NCBI GenBank assembly: GCA_963691815.1
Contig: OY829656.1
Location: 9,389,752 to 9,453,751 of the forward strand
Direction of reading: 5' to 3'
Source: Echiichthys vipera
Taxonomy: Eukaryota > Chordata > Actinopteri > Perciformes > Trachinidae
Length of the DNA: 64,000 nucleotides
Translations under genes and position numbers: made by a program
In this document: piece after piece, positions 61,827-64,000 of the stretch
Layout: every line of letters begins with the position of its first letter
Numbering within the stretch: the stretch's first letter is position 1
The notes under the pieces: generated by a model
Seen by the model: the letters and a program-made list of their open reading frames with translations, nothing else
Told to the model about the DNA's origin: nothing
Databases searched by the model: none

Positions 61827-64000
61827 GTCGTTCAGTTGTCCCAAATAGTCCCCGTCAACGCATTAATCTGGATGTTGTGTTGAGTTGTGAGGCAGGGAAT
61901 TTTCCCTGCAAGCATTAATGAGCTGACACTAATATCATTGATCTTGAGTTTGTTAGGGCTAACGTAATTCCTGTGAACCAGCTTGAGACTCCCTTTAATG
62001 TTATTAGTCTTAGTGGGAGCGAACTCGCTCAGATTTCCGCGGAGACTTTACCTTTAACCATGTCTCTGGCTGGTAACCACTCGGAATCCATTGCTTTCCA
62101 CGTTATGCCCTCCACTAATGCTCCCATGGTTCTTGGTCTTCCCTGGCTCATCACTCACAACCCGGTTATTGATTGGTTAACAGGTAGAGTAGTGAGCTGG
62201 AGTAGCAATTGCCATTCCTCCTGTCTTCACTCAGCTCCTCCTATATCTGGTGCCCCCAGTTCCTCTCTTCCGGATCCTCCTGACTTGTCTTCCGTGCCTA
62301 TTGAGTATCATGATATCGCTGAGGTATTTAGTAAGGCTAAGGCGTTGTCCTTACTTCCTCACCATCCGTATGATTATCCCATTGAGTTGTTGCCCGGGGC
62401 AACTTTTCCTACTATTTGTCTCTACAGCCTGTCTGGTTCCGAACGTGAGGCTATGGAGACATACATAAATGACTCACTTAAATCAGGGATCATTCGTCCT
62501 TCCTCTTCTCCACTGGGAGCTGTTTTTTTCTTTGTAGCCAAGAAGGATAAATCGCTACGCCTCTGTATTGACTACCGTGGTCTCAACAATATCACGGTTA
62601 AAAACAAATAACCCCTTCCATTGACCAATTCCGCATTCGAGCCGTTGCAGGGAGCAACCGTCTTCTCCAAGCTAGACCTCCGCAACGCATATCATCTTGT
62701 GAGGGTGAGGGAGGGGGACGAGTGGAAGACAGCCTTCAACACTCCACTCGGTCACTTTGAGTATTTGGTCATGCCGTTCGGACTAACTAACGCGCCAGCC
62801 ATTTTTCAGGCCCTAGTGAACGATGTACTTCGTGACATGCTTAAGGGCTCCGTCTTTGTGTATCTGGACGACATCCTAATCTTTTCCAAGGACTTGAATG
62901 AACATGTGGTGCACATTCGTCAGGTTCTCCAGCGTGTCCAGGAAAATCATCTTTTTGTAAAAGCCGAGAAATGTGAGTTCCACGTCTCCTCCGTGGCATT
63001 TTTAGGATACATTGTGGAAAGTGGACAAGTTAGGGCTGACCATACAAAGGTCACAGCAGTGACCAAATGGCTGACACCCACTTCCAGGAAACAACTACAA
63101 CGATTCTTGGGTTTCGCTAACTTCTACCGTCGGTTCATCCGTAATTACAGCCAGCTAGTTTCTCCTATGACCAGATTGACGTCCCCCTCTACTCCTTTTG
63201 TCTGGTCTCCTGCCGCAAACCACGCCTTTTTGACTCTTAAGAAGCGTTTCTCGTCTGCTCCCGTGTTAGTCCAACCTGATATTGCCCTTCAATTCATTGT
63301 CGAGGTTGATGCCTCAGATCTGGGAGTAGGGGCGGTTCTGTCCCAGCGGGCAGTGTCCGACAATAGGGTACACCCATGTGCATTCTTTTCTAAGAAACTG
63401 TCACCTGCAGAGAGGAATTATGTGTTGGGAACCGGGAGCTACTAGCAGTAAAGCTAGCATAAGAGGAGTGGCGACATTGGTTAGAGGGGGCTGAAGTCCC
63501 ATTTGTGGTCTGGACTGACCACAAAAACTTGGCTTATATTCAGACCGCCAAGAGACTCAATTCCCGTCAAGCCCAGTGGGCTTTGTTTTTTGGGCGGTTC
63601 AACTTTACTCTGACTTATATCCCTGGCAGCAAGAACATCAAACCTGATGCCCTTTCTCGGCAGTTTGGACCAGCCGAGGAGGAAGAGACCAGCATGGATA
63701 ACATTGTCCCCGCGTCTTGTGTGATGGCAGCATTAACCTGGACCACACTCAGACAGGCTCAGCGCGCTCACCCCGACCCTGGTGTTGGACCACCAGGGCG
63801 CCTGTTCGTCCCTGCCAGCATCCGCTCCCAGGTGCTCCAGTGGGGTCATTCATCTCGTCTCACCTCTCATCCCGGAATCACCAGAACACTATCCTCGCTT
63901 TGTCGCCACTTCTGGTGGAAGACCGTGGGTACGGACACTCGAACGGTGGAGCAGAATCGTTGGATGGCGGATCTCCATCGCATTCCTACGCCAAGGTTCA
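61827..64000 (+). pseudogene. Ty3/gypsy pol, broken and cut by window end
   Basis: Order: aspartic protease region with its D-S-G motif lost to a small deletion and two stops (about 61916-61922); reverse transcriptase from about 62400; RNase H; and the start of integrase. The catalytic YLDD is intact at 62861-62872. A single nonsense TAA (62609-62611) falls in frame within the RT N-part, where the reading continues unshifted at 62612. A frameshift near 63424 and a TAA at 63460-63462 break the RNase H, which continues in the next frame (WTDHKNL). An [11 protein letters not shown] integrase zinc-finger segment lies near 63860, after which the sequence diverges from the expected integrase. The element is dead. 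Confidence 0.85.

Overview
This window reads as nuclear DNA of a teleost fish, probably a spiny-rayed (percomorph) species. It is AT-rich and intron/intergenic in character, and dense in dinucleotide repeats. It is packed with retroelement and DNA-transposon remnants typical of teleosts: Rex1/L2-type LINE tails, tRNA-type SINEs, hAT, PIF/Harbinger and Tc1 derivatives, a Penelope fragment and a Ty3/gypsy element. There is no bacterial gene organisation. Almost all of the short ORFs are chance frames or lie in repeats.

One host gene is supported. The last three coding exons of dntt (terminal deoxynucleotidyltransferase, the template-independent polymerase of V(D)J recombination) lie on the minus strand at 56874-56626, 56280-56197 and 26194-26108. 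All three junctions have GT/AG signals and phase 0, and the joined reading ends in the TdT-type C-terminus. The intron before the final exon is about 30 kb. The remaining upstream exons lie beyond position 64000.

Layout. 1-26 kb, downstream of dntt: a 60-bp tandem repeat; a Tc1-derived inverted-repeat element split by a SINE (3.3-4.0 kb); a hAT-type element with a perfect 8-bp target duplication (4.9-5.7 kb); a SINE and a Penelope-like hammerhead motif (8.1-8.4 kb); a decayed LINE (12.5-13.3 kb); a fold-back element (14.8-15.1 kb); a 5'-truncated Rex1-like LINE (17.3-18.4 kb); and a 22-bp-type minisatellite (22.2-22.7 kb). 26-56 kb, the last dntt intron: a 21-bp minisatellite, an L2-type LINE carrying two nested Harbinger elements (44.4-48.2 kb), and a hAT-type element carrying a nested LINE (54.3-55.5 kb). 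57-64 kb, the preceding dntt intron: a Harbinger end abutting a Penelope GIY-YIG fragment, a LINE tail, and a broken Ty3/gypsy element (LTR, gag, pol) running off the window.

No complete autonomous element is intact. The strongest structural stories are the nested insertions, where target duplications and restored host reading frames give base-level boundaries and an order of events.
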